64,000 bases of DNA. Origin: Actinoplanes sp. L3-i22. GTDB taxonomy: Bacteria; Actinomycetota; Actinomycetes; Mycobacteriales; Micromonosporaceae. Both the position numbers and the translations under genes were made by a program. A model generated the notes under the pieces. The model worked only from the letters and a program-made list of their open reading frames with translations. It made no database searches and was not told where the DNA came from. The first letter of the stretch is position 1. Every line of letters starts with the position of its first letter. Shown in pieces: positions 8,331 to 16,940 of this stretch. Location: positions 4,100,501-4,164,500 of the forward strand of contig NZ_AP024745.1 in NCBI RefSeq assembly GCF_019704555.1. The letters are read 5' to 3'.

Positions 8331-9347
8331 ATGAGATCAGTGATCGTGACCGGCCCGGGGCAGACCGCCGTCGTCGAGGTGGCGAAACCTTCCGCCGGCC
8401 CGGCCGACGTGCTCGTCCGGATGCGGGCCTGCGGCATCTGCGGCTCCGACGGCATGTACATCGCGGTCGGCGGCATTCCGCCGCGGCAGGGCGCGACGCC
8501 GCTCGGGCACGAGCCGGCCGGCGAGATCGTCGAGGTCGGCGCGGAGGTGACCGGGCTCGCCGTCGGTGACCACGTGGTGCTGAACCCGATGGCCTCCGCC
8601 GACGGCATCATCGGCAGCGGCGGCGCCCAGGGCGGGCTCTCCGAGTTCGTCGTCATCCGCGACGCGGTGGTCGGCGTCCACCTGGTCACCGTCCCGAAGC
8701 ACATCCCGTTCGAGGTGATGGCGCTTAACGAGCCGATGGCGGTCGCCACTCACGCCGTCAACCGGCTCGAGCCGAAACCCGGCCAGACGGCGGTAATTTT
8801 CGGCGCCGGCCCGATCGGGCTGGGCGCGGCGATCGGGCTGAAGCTGCGCGGTGCCGCGCACGTGGTCGTCGTCGACGTCGTTGCCAACCGGCTGGAGAAG
8901 GCCCTGCGGATCGGCGCCGACGCGGTGATCAACTCGGCGCAGGAGGATGTCGCCGCTCGGCTGCGCGAGCTGCACGGTGAGGCGCCGCGCTACTTCGGCC
9001 GCGCCGGCAAGCCCGCGACCGAGCTGTACCTCGACGCCGCCGGCGCTCCCGCGGTGATCGACACCGTCCTCGCCTCGGCCCGGCACGGCGCCCGTCTGAG
9101 CATCGTCGCCGTGCACAAGAAACCGGTCAGCGTCGACTTCGGCGCCCTGCTGACCAGCGAGATCACGATCGCGCTCGCGATGGGCTACCCGACGGAAATT
9201 TTCGACGTCACCAAGGATCTGGTCGAGCACTGGGAGAAGTACGCCCTGATCGTCAGTGACGTCGTCCCGTACGCCGAGGTCGACCGGGCACTCACTCTCG
9301 CGGCCACTCCGGGTGCGGCGGAGAAAGTTGTCGTCACCCTGCCCTGA
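8331..9347 (+). CDS. Zinc-type alcohol/polyol dehydrogenase (MDR family)
   Basis: A 338-residue medium-chain dehydrogenase. The catalytic zinc site is visible as CGICGSDG (Cys near residue 36) and GHEPAGEI (His-Glu), and the Rossmann nucleotide site as VIFGAGPIGLGAAIGL. The Cys-rich loop that binds structural zinc in classical alcohol dehydrogenases is missing and replaced by a Gly/Ala/Ser-rich loop (near 8590-8640), so the protein should carry only one zinc per subunit. The ATG at 8331 has GAGGAA about 5 bases upstream. The divergent TetR and double operator imply induction by an alcohol- or aldehyde-like ligand. Threonine, sorbitol and butanediol dehydrogenases belong to the same group, so the substrate is open. 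Confidence 0.88.
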   Translation: MRSVIVTGPGQTAVVEVAKPSAGPADVLVRMRACGICGSDGMYIAVGGIPPRQGATPLGHEPAGEIVEVGAEVTGLAVGDHVVLNPMASADGIIGSGGAQGGLSEFVVIRDAVVGVHLVTVPKHIPFEVMALNEPMAVATHAVNRLEPKPGQTAVIFGAGPIGLGAAIGLKLRGAAHVVVVDVVANRLEKALRIGADAVINSAQEDVAARLRELHGEAPRYFGRAGKPATELYLDAAGAPAVIDTVLASARHGARLSIVAVHKKPVSVDFGALLTSEITIALAMGYPTEIFDVTKDLVEHWEKYALIVSDVVPYAEVDRALTLAATPGAAEKVVVTLP

Positions 9348-9795
9348 GCCGCCGTCGGGTCATTTCCTACGGGAACACAAAACCGTTCGCCGTACGGCGG
9401 GAGTCACCTGCCTGCGGTAAGTCGTTGCGCGGTGCGTTGCGGGGTCGGCACGGATGTGGCCATGGTGGGTGCGCGGGTGAGGCTGCAGGCGCGCCATCGC
9501 TTCGAGGAGCAGGAGCAGCATGAACGAGACGGCCCAGCGACCCGGATTGTGAGGCCGTGCGGCGGATCGACGGCTGGGCGGCCGGCTTGCTGGGCTCGTT
9601 CGCCCGTCCGCCCGTCCGCCCGTCCGCCCGCCGGCCCGGTTCGCGAGGCCGTGTGGTGAATTGATGGCTCGGCGTTCGGCTACCTGGGCTCGTTCGCTCA
9701 CCGGTTCGATTCGCGAGGCTGTGCGGTGATACGACGGGCGGTCTTCTGCTTGCCGGGTCATTGCGAGGTGGGCCGGGCGCCGCGGCGCCCGGCGA
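9348..9795. other. Intergenic region between convergent genes
   Basis: About 450 bases with no credible gene. The first 60 bases hold a CCGCCGT...ACGGCGG inverted repeat (about 9350-9403) that could form a long-loop hairpin. The rest is largely the degenerate tandem repeat listed separately, including a run of CGCCCGTC units near 9599-9630. Confidence 0.5.
9541..9770. repeat. Degenerate tandem repeat, three copies
   Basis: Three imperfect copies of a roughly 60-70 base unit beginning near 9541, 9638 and 9703. Each contains a GAGGCYGTGYGGYG element, then a GACGGCT/GATGGCT-like block and CTGGGCTCGTTCGC or its decayed form. A run of CGCCCGTC octamers separates the first two copies. The spacing is irregular and there is no coding frame. 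Confidence 0.55.
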
Positions 9796-10284
9796 TCAGC
9801 CTGCGAACTCCGGGTGTGCCAGGAAGAAGTCGTTGATGGTGCGGCTGTCCTCGGGCGTGAATGCCGCCCGCGGAATCACGAAAGCCAATGCGCCGAATTC
9901 GCCTTTGACGGACCAGGCATGCCGGCCCCGGTGCACGCGCGCGACGTTCGCCCATTCGACCCGTTTGGTGCCGGTCGACGAGTGCACCGCCGCGCCCTCG
10001 TTCGTCACCTCGTAGCGGACCGGCTCGGCGTATTGGCGGCGCTGCAGGCGCCAGGTCAACGCGAGAAGTCCCTCCTGAAGGCCGATGATGCCGGCGCCGA
10101 AGAGGACCGCGTAGACCGAATTGATGGTGAATGCGCCGTTCAGCGCCCACCACACGCCGGATCCGGCGATGAACAGGGCGAAGAGGCGGCCGACGATGAG
10201 CCGGATGAGAGGCCGGGGCTCGTTGAGCTCCATGCGGCGGTATGTGGCGTAGTCGATGAGCAGTTCCCCGTGCATGCGCGGCAT
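9796..10284 (-). CDS. YcxB-like membrane protein
   Basis: A 162-residue protein with two closely spaced hydrophobic helices (LFALFIAGSGVWWAL and VYAVLFGAGIIGLQEGLLAL) and a C-terminal beta-rich domain (VRYEVTNEGAAVHSSTGTKRVEWANVARVHRG...FVIPRAAF). This layout matches the YcxB-like domain, a PH-like fold of unknown role found in many bacteria. The start may be the ATG at 10284 or the one at 10272. No operon partner: the next leftward gene upstream is about 90 bases away. Confidence 0.75.
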   Translation of the reverse strand: MPRMHGELLIDYATYRRMELNEPRPLIRLIVGRLFALFIAGSGVWWALNGAFTINSVYAVLFGAGIIGLQEGLLALTWRLQRRQYAEPVRYEVTNEGAAVHSSTGTKRVEWANVARVHRGRHAWSVKGEFGALAFVIPRAAFTPEDSRTINDFFLAHPEFAG

Positions 10285-10375
10285 TCTGCCACGGCGATCA
10301 ACGGCGGTCGATCTTGGTGGTACGGCATCGTGTGGGACGCGTTCCCGGCGTCGCGTCCTCCGTATCGGGGTGCGA

Positions 10376-11524
10376 TTACCAGTTGGTCTGCTCGTCGCTC
10401 TGGTGCGGGCGGGCGACGGTCGGCGGGTGCAGGACGTAGCAGATGCCGCGGCTGGTCGACAGCCAGGAGTGTTCGAAATCGGACCTCGGGACGGTGCGGC
10501 GAACGTCGGCGTCGGCGTTCGCGGCGGGGTCGTTGAGGACCGGATCGCCGCCGGTGGTGAAGCCGGCCAGGACGACCACGTGACCGTTGGAGGACAGGAT
10601 CAGGGGCACTCCGGCGGCGATGAACTTCTCCGCCTCGGTGAGCGAACCCAGTCGGGTGACGAAGGCGATCAGGCCGCGGCGGGCGGCGTGGGCGACGTTG
10701 AAGGACCAGTTCCCGAATCCGTACGCGGGGTCGTGCACGTGCGCGGCGGCGTGATCCACCTGTGGGTCGGGGTGGTCGGCCGGCAGGTCGAGCAGTTCCT
10801 CGGGGCCGGGGCCGACGCCCCAGAAGTCCAGCACCATCGCGATCGACGTCGGACTGCACCAGCCGCGGCCGCCGTGGTCGGCGTGCAGGTACTGGGCGTA
10901 GGCGGGGACGTCCAGCACGACGCCGTGCGCCCGTCCGGAGTCGTCGGCGGAAGATTCCTGCGCCACGGCTCCGGAATGCGGTGCCTCGGACAGCGTCCTG
11001 GAAAACGATGCTCCGGGAAGCGGCACCCTCGTCGGCGGGGACGCGGAGTTCGACGCTCGGGACATCAGCAGGCCCGCCCGATGCAGGACGGGAATTTCCT
11101 TCGAGCCGTGCGGCCGCAGCAGAGTGATTCGCATCTGCACGGACTGCCACCCGTCGCCGGCCGCGATCAGCGTGTCGGTGTCGACTCGTCCGTCCTGGTC
11201 ACCTTGGCCGGTGATCGAGGTTCGCTCGTGCTCGGACCAGTGCCCGAGGTTGTACCACCGGGTGAGCGTGCCGCCCGTGGCTACCCCGCGCGCCTCGACC
11301 CGGAGTCGGCTCGAGCCGGGCGTATGGGCCGCCCATGACGGCACCAGCTCGCCCACGGCGAACCCCGGGCTGATCAGCGCTGAGGTCCAGTGAAGAAAAT
11401 CTTCGCCGTCCTCAACGCCGTCCGGGGCGTCCAGGCGTACGCCGTAGCCGTCGCCGCTGCTCAGCTCTGCCGCGGTCCACTCCCGATAGGAGGCAGTGGG
11501 ACCGGTCCTGGTGGAAACTTTCAC
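10376..11524 (-). CDS. C39-like papain-fold cysteine peptidase family protein
   Basis: A 382-residue protein. The C-terminal half has a papain-type triad: Cys in GRGWCSPTSIAMVLDFW, His in SNGHVVVLAGF, and Asn/Asp in DPVLNDPAAN. The N-terminal about 180 residues are beta-rich with no signal peptide. Frames remain open further upstream, but I chose the GTG at 11524 because AAGGAG lies 5 bases before it and the upstream text is repeat DNA. Related actinobacterial proteins are annotated as peptidase C39 family proteins; the substrate is unknown, and the true C39 leader-peptidase context (an ABC exporter) is absent here. Confidence 0.82.
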   Translation of the reverse strand: MKVSTRTGPTASYREWTAAELSSGDGYGVRLDAPDGVEDGEDFLHWTSALISPGFAVGELVPSWAAHTPGSSRLRVEARGVATGGTLTRWYNLGHWSEHERTSITGQGDQDGRVDTDTLIAAGDGWQSVQMRITLLRPHGSKEIPVLHRAGLLMSRASNSASPPTRVPLPGASFSRTLSEAPHSGAVAQESSADDSGRAHGVVLDVPAYAQYLHADHGGRGWCSPTSIAMVLDFWGVGPGPEELLDLPADHPDPQVDHAAAHVHDPAYGFGNWSFNVAHAARRGLIAFVTRLGSLTEAEKFIAAGVPLILSSNGHVVVLAGFTTGGDPVLNDPAANADADVRRTVPRSDFEHSWLSTSRGICYVLHPPTVARPHQSDEQTNW

Positions 11525-12273
11525 CCGTGCTCCTTCGAGATTGCGAAGGAAAGTTTCGATCAGAGTGGCCCAACCGTGGAACATTTTCAATACCGACGCG
11601 CCGTCCACGCTGTCGCGCCGATGCCGGGCCGGCCCCGCCGCTCGTGCTGCCGGTTCCGCCTGCGGGCTGCGCGGGGCGGCCCCGCGGTCCGCTCGCTGTC
11701 TGTGCAGTGCGCGGCGCCACCCGCACCGTCCGCGCACTGCACGCGCCGTGCCCGCGATCCGTGTGTTGCCACCGCCGTCAAGGTGGCGCGCGGCCGGTGC
11801 GTTGTGTGGGCCGGTGGCCGGGCCGCTCGCGGCCGGCGCGCTGTGCGGGTCGCTGGGCGGGGTCGCCCGCGGCCGTGCCCTGTCGCGTCGGTGGGCTGTG
11901 CGGGTCGCTGGGCGGGGTCGCCCGCGGCCGTGCCCTGTCGCGTCGGTGGGCTGTGCGGGTCGCTGGGCGGGGTCGCCCGCGGCCGTGCCCTGTCGCGTCG
12001 GTGGGCTGTGCGGGTCGCTGGGCGGGGTCGCCCGCGGCCGTGCCCTGTTCGCGTCGCTGGGCCGGGTCGCTCGCGGCGGTGCGCTGTGTGGGTTGGTGGG
12101 CTGTGCGGGTCGGTGGGCGGGTTGCTCGTGGTCGGTGCGCTGCCGGTGCGCTCGCGGCATGCGAGCCGTTTGCCGAGTCGTCGGTCTTTGGAGCGGCCTG
12201 CCTGCCGGCCTGCCGGGCGCATGGTGGTCCTTAGGGTGCCGACGACAGTCGTTTGTGGATTATCGTTTCCTGC
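11525..12273. other. Long intergenic region with minisatellite
   Basis: About 750 bases between divergent genes. Frames are open on several strands only because of extreme GC skew and repeats. It holds a GGAAAGTTTC motif at 11548 in the leader of the peptidase gene, a 55-base tandem repeat (11841-12060, listed separately), and its decayed continuation to about 12150. I see no gene. Confidence 0.6.
11841..12060. repeat. 55-base tandem repeat, four near-identical copies
   Basis: Copies begin at 11841, 11896, 11951 and 12006, each starting CTGTGCGGGTCGCTGGGCGG and containing GTCGCCCGCGGCCGTGCCCT. Decayed copies continue to about 12150. A unit of 55 is not a multiple of three, so no protein frame is kept. 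The near identity of the four copies suggests recent expansion. Confidence 0.9.
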
Positions 12274-13068
12274 GTGGACGAGATCGACCCGACTGTCGCG
12301 CATCCCGCCCGGCGCTACAACTACTGGCTGGGCGGTACCGACAACTTCGCCGCGGACCGGGCCTCCGGGGACGAATTGGAGAAACTTTTTCCCAAGGTGC
12401 GTCTCGGGGCGCTTGCCAACCGGGCGCTCCTGGGCCGGGCCACGCGGTTCCTGGCCGCCGACGCCGGGATTCGGCAGTTTCTCGACATCGGGACCGGGCT
12501 GCCGACCGTGGACAACACGCACGAGGTGGCGCAGCGACACGCCCCGTCGAGCCGGGTGGTGTACGTCGACAACGACCCGCTGGTCGCGGTCCACGCGCAG
12601 TCCTTGCTGAACAGCAGTTCGGCGGGGCGAACGTCGTACATCGAATCGGATTTGAATGATCCTGAAGCGATCCTCGGTCACCCGGCGCTGCAGGCGACGC
12701 TCGATCTGACGCAGCCGGTCGGGCTGATGCTGATCGCGGTGCTGCACTTCATCCACGGCGACGGGGCCGCCAAGCCGATCGTCGAGCACCTGCTCGACGC
12801 GCTGCCCGCGGGCAGCTATCTGGTCGCCACGCACGCCACCTCGGACTTCGGCACGCCGCAGCAGCAGGCCCTCTACCGTCAGTTGGTCGAGCAGGGCCGC
12901 TCGGACGTGTGGACCCGGCCTCGGGACGAGTTCGCCGGCCTCTTCGACGGCCTGGAACTGGTCGATCCCGGTGTGGTTCCGGCGAGCGAGTGGCGCCCGG
13001 AGCCCGGCACGGACATTCCCGATCGTTCCGACATCAACGTGTGGACCGCCGTGGGCCGCAAGCCCTGA
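12274..13068 (+). CDS. SAM-dependent methyltransferase (DUF574 / Methyltransf_19 type)
   Basis: A 264-residue protein with the hallmark N-terminal block of the actinobacterial S-adenosylmethionine methyltransferase family: PARRYNYWLGGTDNFAADR. The SAM site is FLDIGTGLPT, with acidic strand VVYVDNDPLV and the SDLNDP segment. It ends with a Trp-x-x-x-Gly-type strand (NVWTAVGRKP). I chose the GTG at 12274; a TTG seven codons upstream is also in frame. Members are abundant in Actinobacteria and their substrates are mostly unknown. It contains a GAAACTTTTT variant of the dispersed motif. Confidence 0.88.
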   Translation: MDEIDPTVAHPARRYNYWLGGTDNFAADRASGDELEKLFPKVRLGALANRALLGRATRFLAADAGIRQFLDIGTGLPTVDNTHEVAQRHAPSSRVVYVDNDPLVAVHAQSLLNSSSAGRTSYIESDLNDPEAILGHPALQATLDLTQPVGLMLIAVLHFIHGDGAAKPIVEHLLDALPAGSYLVATHATSDFGTPQQQALYRQLVEQGRSDVWTRPRDEFAGLFDGLELVDPGVVPASEWRPEPGTDIPDRSDINVWTAVGRKP

Positions 13069-13195
13069 CAAGCGGTCGGGTTCGAGCCTTTTCGATCGTG
13101 CCGTGTGACATTCAATTGCAATTTCTGTGACCGACCTCCTCGTTACTTCCGGACAAGGCGGAGCGTGCTTTATCCAGCTATCGGCTGGGGGTACA

Positions 13196-13771
13196 ATGGG
13201 CGAGGTGAAGACGTTCCTGATTCTTTTACGCGGCATCAATGTCGGCGGCAAGAACAAGGTTCCGATGGCTGACCTGAGAAATTTCCTGGAAGGGCTCGGG
13301 TTTCTCGACGTCTCAACCTATATCGCCAGTGGCAACGTGGTCTTGACGTCGGACCTGAAGGCTGACCAGGTGGCGGACCGGATCGAAGCGACCCTGCCCG
13401 GGGCTTTCAAGCTTGACAGCGAACTGATCAAAGTCCTGGTCCTCACGCGTGATCAACTCCAGGCCGTCGTGGACGACAGGCCGAAGGGCTTCGGCGACCA
13501 GCCGGACAAGTACCACAGCGACGCGATTTTTCTGATGGGCATCAAGTCCGCCGAGGCGATGCCCATATTCAATCCACGCGAAGGCGTCGACAGGGTCTGG
13601 CCGGGTAATGGTGTCGTCTATTCGGAGCGTCTCAGCGCGCAGCGAACAAAGAGCCGGCTGAGCTCGATGATGGCGTCGCCGCTCTACAAGTCGATGACTG
13701 TTCGCAACTGGAACACCACGGTCAAATTGCTGGAGATGCTCAATGCCAGAGGTGCGCAGGAGGGGAATTAG
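13196..13771 (+). CDS. DUF1697 family protein
   Basis: A 191-residue protein with the family signature LLRGINVGGKNKVPMADLRNFLEGLGF, then TYIASGNVVLTSD and the C-terminal RLSSMMASPLYKSMTVRNWNT block. The length is typical for the family, whose function is unknown. I placed the start at the ATG at 13196, preceded by a run of five G. Base use is noticeably less GC-rich than its neighbours (TTCTTTTACGC, TATATCGCC codons), which fits a gene acquired more recently. It ends about 65 bases before a hairpin shared with the convergent transporter gene. Confidence 0.88.
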   Translation: MGEVKTFLILLRGINVGGKNKVPMADLRNFLEGLGFLDVSTYIASGNVVLTSDLKADQVADRIEATLPGAFKLDSELIKVLVLTRDQLQAVVDDRPKGFGDQPDKYHSDAIFLMGIKSAEAMPIFNPREGVDRVWPGNGVVYSERLSAQRTKSRLSSMMASPLYKSMTVRNWNTTVKLLEMLNARGAQEGN

Positions 13772-13837
13772 CGCAGCCCTTCACCCATTGCAGGATCCCG
13801 GATCTGCCGGAGACGAGTGCCCGAGCTCTGGGCCGGT

Positions 13838-13857
13838 CCGAAGGAGAATTCCTTCGG
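13838..13857. terminator. Hairpin between convergent genes
   Basis: Perfect 8-base stem with a 4-base loop (CCGAAGGA GAAT TCCTTCGG) between the rightward DUF1697 gene and the leftward MFS gene. It could stop transcription from both sides. There is no T-run, as is common in actinobacterial terminators. Confidence 0.65.
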
Positions 13858-13882
13858 CAGTCCCGGGCGCTGTTGGTGGACG

Positions 13883-15091
13883 TCAGCCGATGAGGCGGTT
13901 GCGGCCGGCGAGGTAGCCGAAGGCGATCAGGATCGCCTCCAGGGCGATGATGGTGATCAGGGCCGGAGTCCAGGAGCCGGTGGCGTCGTGGAGGGCGCCG
14001 ACGGCGATCGGGCCGGCGGCCGCGACCAGGTAGCCGATCGACTGGGCCATTCCGGACAGCGCCGCGGCCTGGGTGTGGTGGGCGGTGCGCAGGCCGAAGA
14101 ACGACAGGGCCAGCACGATGGCGGCGCCGCCGGCGATGCCCGCCAGGCTGGTCCAGATCGCCGCCTGGTGCGGTGCGGCGAGGATGCCGGCGGTCGCGAT
14201 CAGGAACATCGCCGGCGCGAGGATGCCCAGCAGGCGCTGGTCGCGGAACCGGGGGATCAGCCTGGAGCAGGCGAGGCTGCCGGCGATGCCGAAACCGTTG
14301 AGCAGTAGTTGATGCACGCCCGCGGCGGTCTCGCTGATGCCCGCCGAGTTCTCGATCGACGGCAGCCAGGTGATGAAGACGTAGTAGCCGGTGGACTGCA
14401 GGGCCATGAAGGCGGTGACCTGCCAGCCCAGCGCGGTGCGCCACGGGCTGCGCCCGGGCGCGACGACGGCCGGCTCCGGGGTGCGGTCGTCGTGGGTGGG
14501 TGGCAGCTCCGTGCGCCGCCGCAACTGCGGGGCGAGCACACCCAGCCCGATCAGGGCCAGGCCGGCCCACATGCCCATCGGCACCCGCCAACCGGCCGCG
14601 GTCAGCCCGGCGATCGGCACGGCCAGGCCGGCGGCGATCGCGGCGAAGACCGCCTGCACGGCCGAATACGTCCCGGTGACCTGGCCGATCCGGGTCGGGA
14701 AGTCCCGCTTGACCAGCGCCGGGAGCACCACGTTCACCACCGCGACGGCGACGCCGAGCAGCACGGTGCCGATCCACAGCAGCGGCTGCCCGGGCAGCGA
14801 CCGGACGACCAGCCCGATCGCGAGCACCGCGAGGCCCGAGCCCAGCGCGCGTTCCAGGCCGATGCGCCGGGCCAGGCCGGGCGCGATCGGGGAGACCACG
14901 GCGAACGCGATCAGCGGCAGGCTGATCAGGGCGGACGCGGTCAGTGCGGACAGGCCCAGGTCGTGGCGCAACTGTTCGAGGACCGGGCCGACGGTGGTGA
15001 TGCCGGCCCGCAGGTTCGCCGCGACCAGCAGCAGGCCGGTCAGGACCAGGGCGGGGCTCAGCGTGCGGGTCCGGTGCTCAGTGATGATCAT
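13883..15091 (-). CDS. MFS transporter, CynX/NimT type
   Basis: A 402-residue major facilitator with about 12 helices and a central cytoplasmic loop around residues 185-215 (RRRTELPPTHDDRTPEPA). The N-terminus, LVLTGLLLVAANLRAGITTVGPVL, is characteristic of the CynX/NimT group, whose members export or import cyanate, nitroimidazoles and other small anions. The ATG at 15091 lies within the 3' end of the GntR gene, so the two are co-transcribed and translationally linked. Substrate is inferred only to family level. Confidence 0.87.
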   Translation of the reverse strand: MIITEHRTRTLSPALVLTGLLLVAANLRAGITTVGPVLEQLRHDLGLSALTASALISLPLIAFAVVSPIAPGLARRIGLERALGSGLAVLAIGLVVRSLPGQPLLWIGTVLLGVAVAVVNVVLPALVKRDFPTRIGQVTGTYSAVQAVFAAIAAGLAVPIAGLTAAGWRVPMGMWAGLALIGLGVLAPQLRRRTELPPTHDDRTPEPAVVAPGRSPWRTALGWQVTAFMALQSTGYYVFITWLPSIENSAGISETAAGVHQLLLNGFGIAGSLACSRLIPRFRDQRLLGILAPAMFLIATAGILAAPHQAAIWTSLAGIAGGAAIVLALSFFGLRTAHHTQAAALSGMAQSIGYLVAAAGPIAVGALHDATGSWTPALITIIALEAILIAFGYLAGRNRLIG

Positions 15092-15770
15092 TTTCGTCTT
15101 CCTGTACGAGCTGGACCATGTGTTCGGCGGCGGAGGCGGCGGCGCCCGGATCGCGGGCCGCGATCGCCGCCACGATCGCGGCGTGCGCGGCGTCGACGTC
15201 GCGCAGCCCAGGCCGGGCGGCCGCGAAGTCGACGCCGGGCGCGTGGAAGTGCAGCAGCGCCTGCTCGTTGCCGCCGGAGCCCCGGTACAGCTCGGCGAGC
15301 AGGGCGTTGCCGGAGGCCTCGAGCAGCAGCCGGTGGAACGCGATGTCGGCACTGGCGTAACCCGGGCCGTCGGTCGCGGCCAGGCGCGCGGCCAGCGCCG
15401 CGCGCAGGTCCTCGATCTGCTGCTCGGTGGCGCGCGTGGCGGCCAGCCGGGCGCCCTCGCGCTCCAGCAGCAGGCGCACCTCCGCGACGTCGGCGCGGCG
15501 GTCCTGCTCCATCCGGCGGGCCAGGGTCGGGGCGAGATCGCTGGTGGCGGTCACGAACGTGCCGTAGCCGGCCTTCGCGCCCAGCAGGCCGGCGTGCACG
15601 AGCGCGCGCAGACCCTCCCGGACGCTGTTGCGGCTGACGCCGAGCTCCTGGGTCAGCTCCATCTCGGTGGGCAGCAGGGCGCCGACCGGGAACTCGCCGT
15701 CGGCGATGCGGCGGCGCAGTTGGTCGGCGACCTGCTGCGCCAGGGAGGTGCTGCGATTCAGGCTCGGCAT
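15078..15770 (-). CDS. GntR-family regulator, FadR subgroup
   Basis: A 230-residue regulator. The N-terminal winged helix is LAQQVADQLRRRIADGEFPVGALLPTE...LGVSRNSVREGLRAL. The C-terminal FCD-type helical domain holds Asp and His residues suited to metal or acid ligand binding (DIAFHRLLLEASGN, HAAIVAAI). I prefer the ATG at 15770; an in-frame ATG at 15794 would add 8 residues. It overlaps the MFS gene by 14 bases and very likely controls it. A candidate operator lies just upstream. Confidence 0.88.
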   Translation of the reverse strand: MPSLNRSTSLAQQVADQLRRRIADGEFPVGALLPTEMELTQELGVSRNSVREGLRALVHAGLLGAKAGYGTFVTATSDLAPTLARRMEQDRRADVAEVRLLLEREGARLAATRATEQQIEDLRAALAARLAATDGPGYASADIAFHRLLLEASGNALLAELYRGSGGNEQALLHFHAPGVDFAAARPGLRDVDAAHAAIVAAIAARDPGAAASAAEHMVQLVQEDENDHH

Positions 15771-15795
15771 GCCCTCACCCTGCCATTGAGCCAAA

Positions 15796-15804
15796 TGTAG
15801 GACA
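15796..15804. promoter_or_regulatory. Candidate GntR/FadR operator
   Basis: TGTAGGACA has the TGT-N3-ACA symmetry typical of FadR-subgroup sites and sits about 26 bases before the preferred GntR start. It is a single short site, so the call is tentative. If the longer protein start at 15794 is right, the site falls directly at the start codon. Confidence 0.35.
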
Positions 15805-15851
15805 AGCGGTTGTGGCCGGGCTCGCAGACGGTGGCGCGTTTGCCGGGCGGC

Positions 15852-16940
15852 CTATGCGGAGGCGGCGGGGAAGTCGACCTCCACGCGCAGGCCGTCGCGG
15901 CCGGTGGACGTCGCCGCGATCGTGCCGTCGTGTGCCCGGGTGATCGAGCGGGCGATCGCCAGCCCCAGGCCCGCTCCGCCGCTGTGGTCGATGCGGGCGG
16001 CCGAGCGCCGGCGGAACGGCTCGAAGAGGGCGGAAATTTCCTCCGGCGGGATGTCGTCGCCGGTGTTGACGATGGTCAGCGCGGGGGCCGCTCCGACCCG
16101 TACGTCGATGGTTCCTTCTGTTCTGTTGTATTTGACGGAATTTTGCACCAGGTTCGTGACCAGGCGTTCCAGCAGGACCTGCTCGCCGAGAACCACCCGG
16201 GGCAGCAACGTCGTGGTGATGGTGAGGCCCGCCTCGGCGGCGCGTTTCCGATGCGCGTCGACGACCGCCTCGGTGATCCGGTCGAGCCGCAGCGGCGTCC
16301 GCGACATCAGGCCGCGGTCGCTCTCGCTGAGCACGAGCAGGCCCTCGATCAGGCGTTCGTTGCGCTCGTTGGTCTCCAGCAGCTGCGCGGTCAGCAGCGC
16401 CATCTGCTCGGCGGTCAGGGTGTGCGCCATGCTGACCTCGATCAGCGTGCGCTGCACGGCCAGGGGCGTGCGCAGCTCGTGCGAGGCGTCCGCGGCGAAC
16501 CGGCGCTGCGCCTCGTAGCCGACCGCGATCCGGTCCATCATCTCGTCGATGGCGCGGCCGAGCCGGGCCACGTCGTCGCCGTCGGCGCCGGGCCGCAGGC
16601 GGTGCCCGAGATTCTGCGGGCCGACATCGGCGATCAGCGGCACCAGGTCGCGCACCGGCCGCAGGCACCAGCGGATCAGCGGGACGCAGCAGGCCACCAG
16701 CCCGGCGAGCAACAACAGGCGCACCAGCGTGGTCGGGATGCTCGGATGCCGGAAGAACTGCGTGCACAGGTACGACGAGTCGGCGCCGGGCGAGCCGTTC
16801 ACCGGCAGGGCACACGGCGACGGGATGAACGTCGACGCCAGCCTGAGCACCCGCTCCGCGACCCACGGCAGGATCTGCGCCGCCGTCAGAAGGAAAATTC
16901 CGACGAGCAGCATCCGCCGGGCCGGCGAGCCGATGTTCAC
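15852..16940 (-). CDS. Sensor histidine kinase, OmpR-partner type
   Basis: A 362-residue kinase with two membrane helices (residues about 9-30 and 75-95) framing a short extracellular loop that contains two Cys (FIPSPCALPVNG, YLCTQFF). Then follow a HAMP linker, the HisKA box FAADASHELRTPLAVQR, and an HATPase domain (N box LVTNLVQNSVKYN, G boxes VNTGDDIPPEE and GGAGLGLAIARS). The start overlaps the regulator stop by 4 bases. Paired Cys in the sensor loop could form a disulfide; the stimulus is unknown. Confidence 0.92.
   Translation of the reverse strand: MNIGSPARRMLLVGIFLLTAAQILPWVAERVLRLASTFIPSPCALPVNGSPGADSSYLCTQFFRHPSIPTTLVRLLLLAGLVACCVPLIRWCLRPVRDLVPLIADVGPQNLGHRLRPGADGDDVARLGRAIDEMMDRIAVGYEAQRRFAADASHELRTPLAVQRTLIEVSMAHTLTAEQMALLTAQLLETNERNERLIEGLLVLSESDRGLMSRTPLRLDRITEAVVDAHRKRAAEAGLTITTTLLPRVVLGEQVLLERLVTNLVQNSVKYNRTEGTIDVRVGAAPALTIVNTGDDIPPEEISALFEPFRRRSAARIDHSGGAGLGLAIARSITRAHDGTIAATSTGRDGLRVEVDFPAASA

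Noticed and set aside
9690..9720. GGTTCGATTC, a T-arm-like sequence; similar GGGTTCGATCC near 20420.
   Set aside because: No acceptor, D-arm or anticodon-arm pairing could be built around either site.
11390..12660. Several overlapping long frames upstream of the methyltransferase.
   Set aside because: They are composition artefacts of GC-rich repeat DNA; the 55-base unit shifts frame at every copy.
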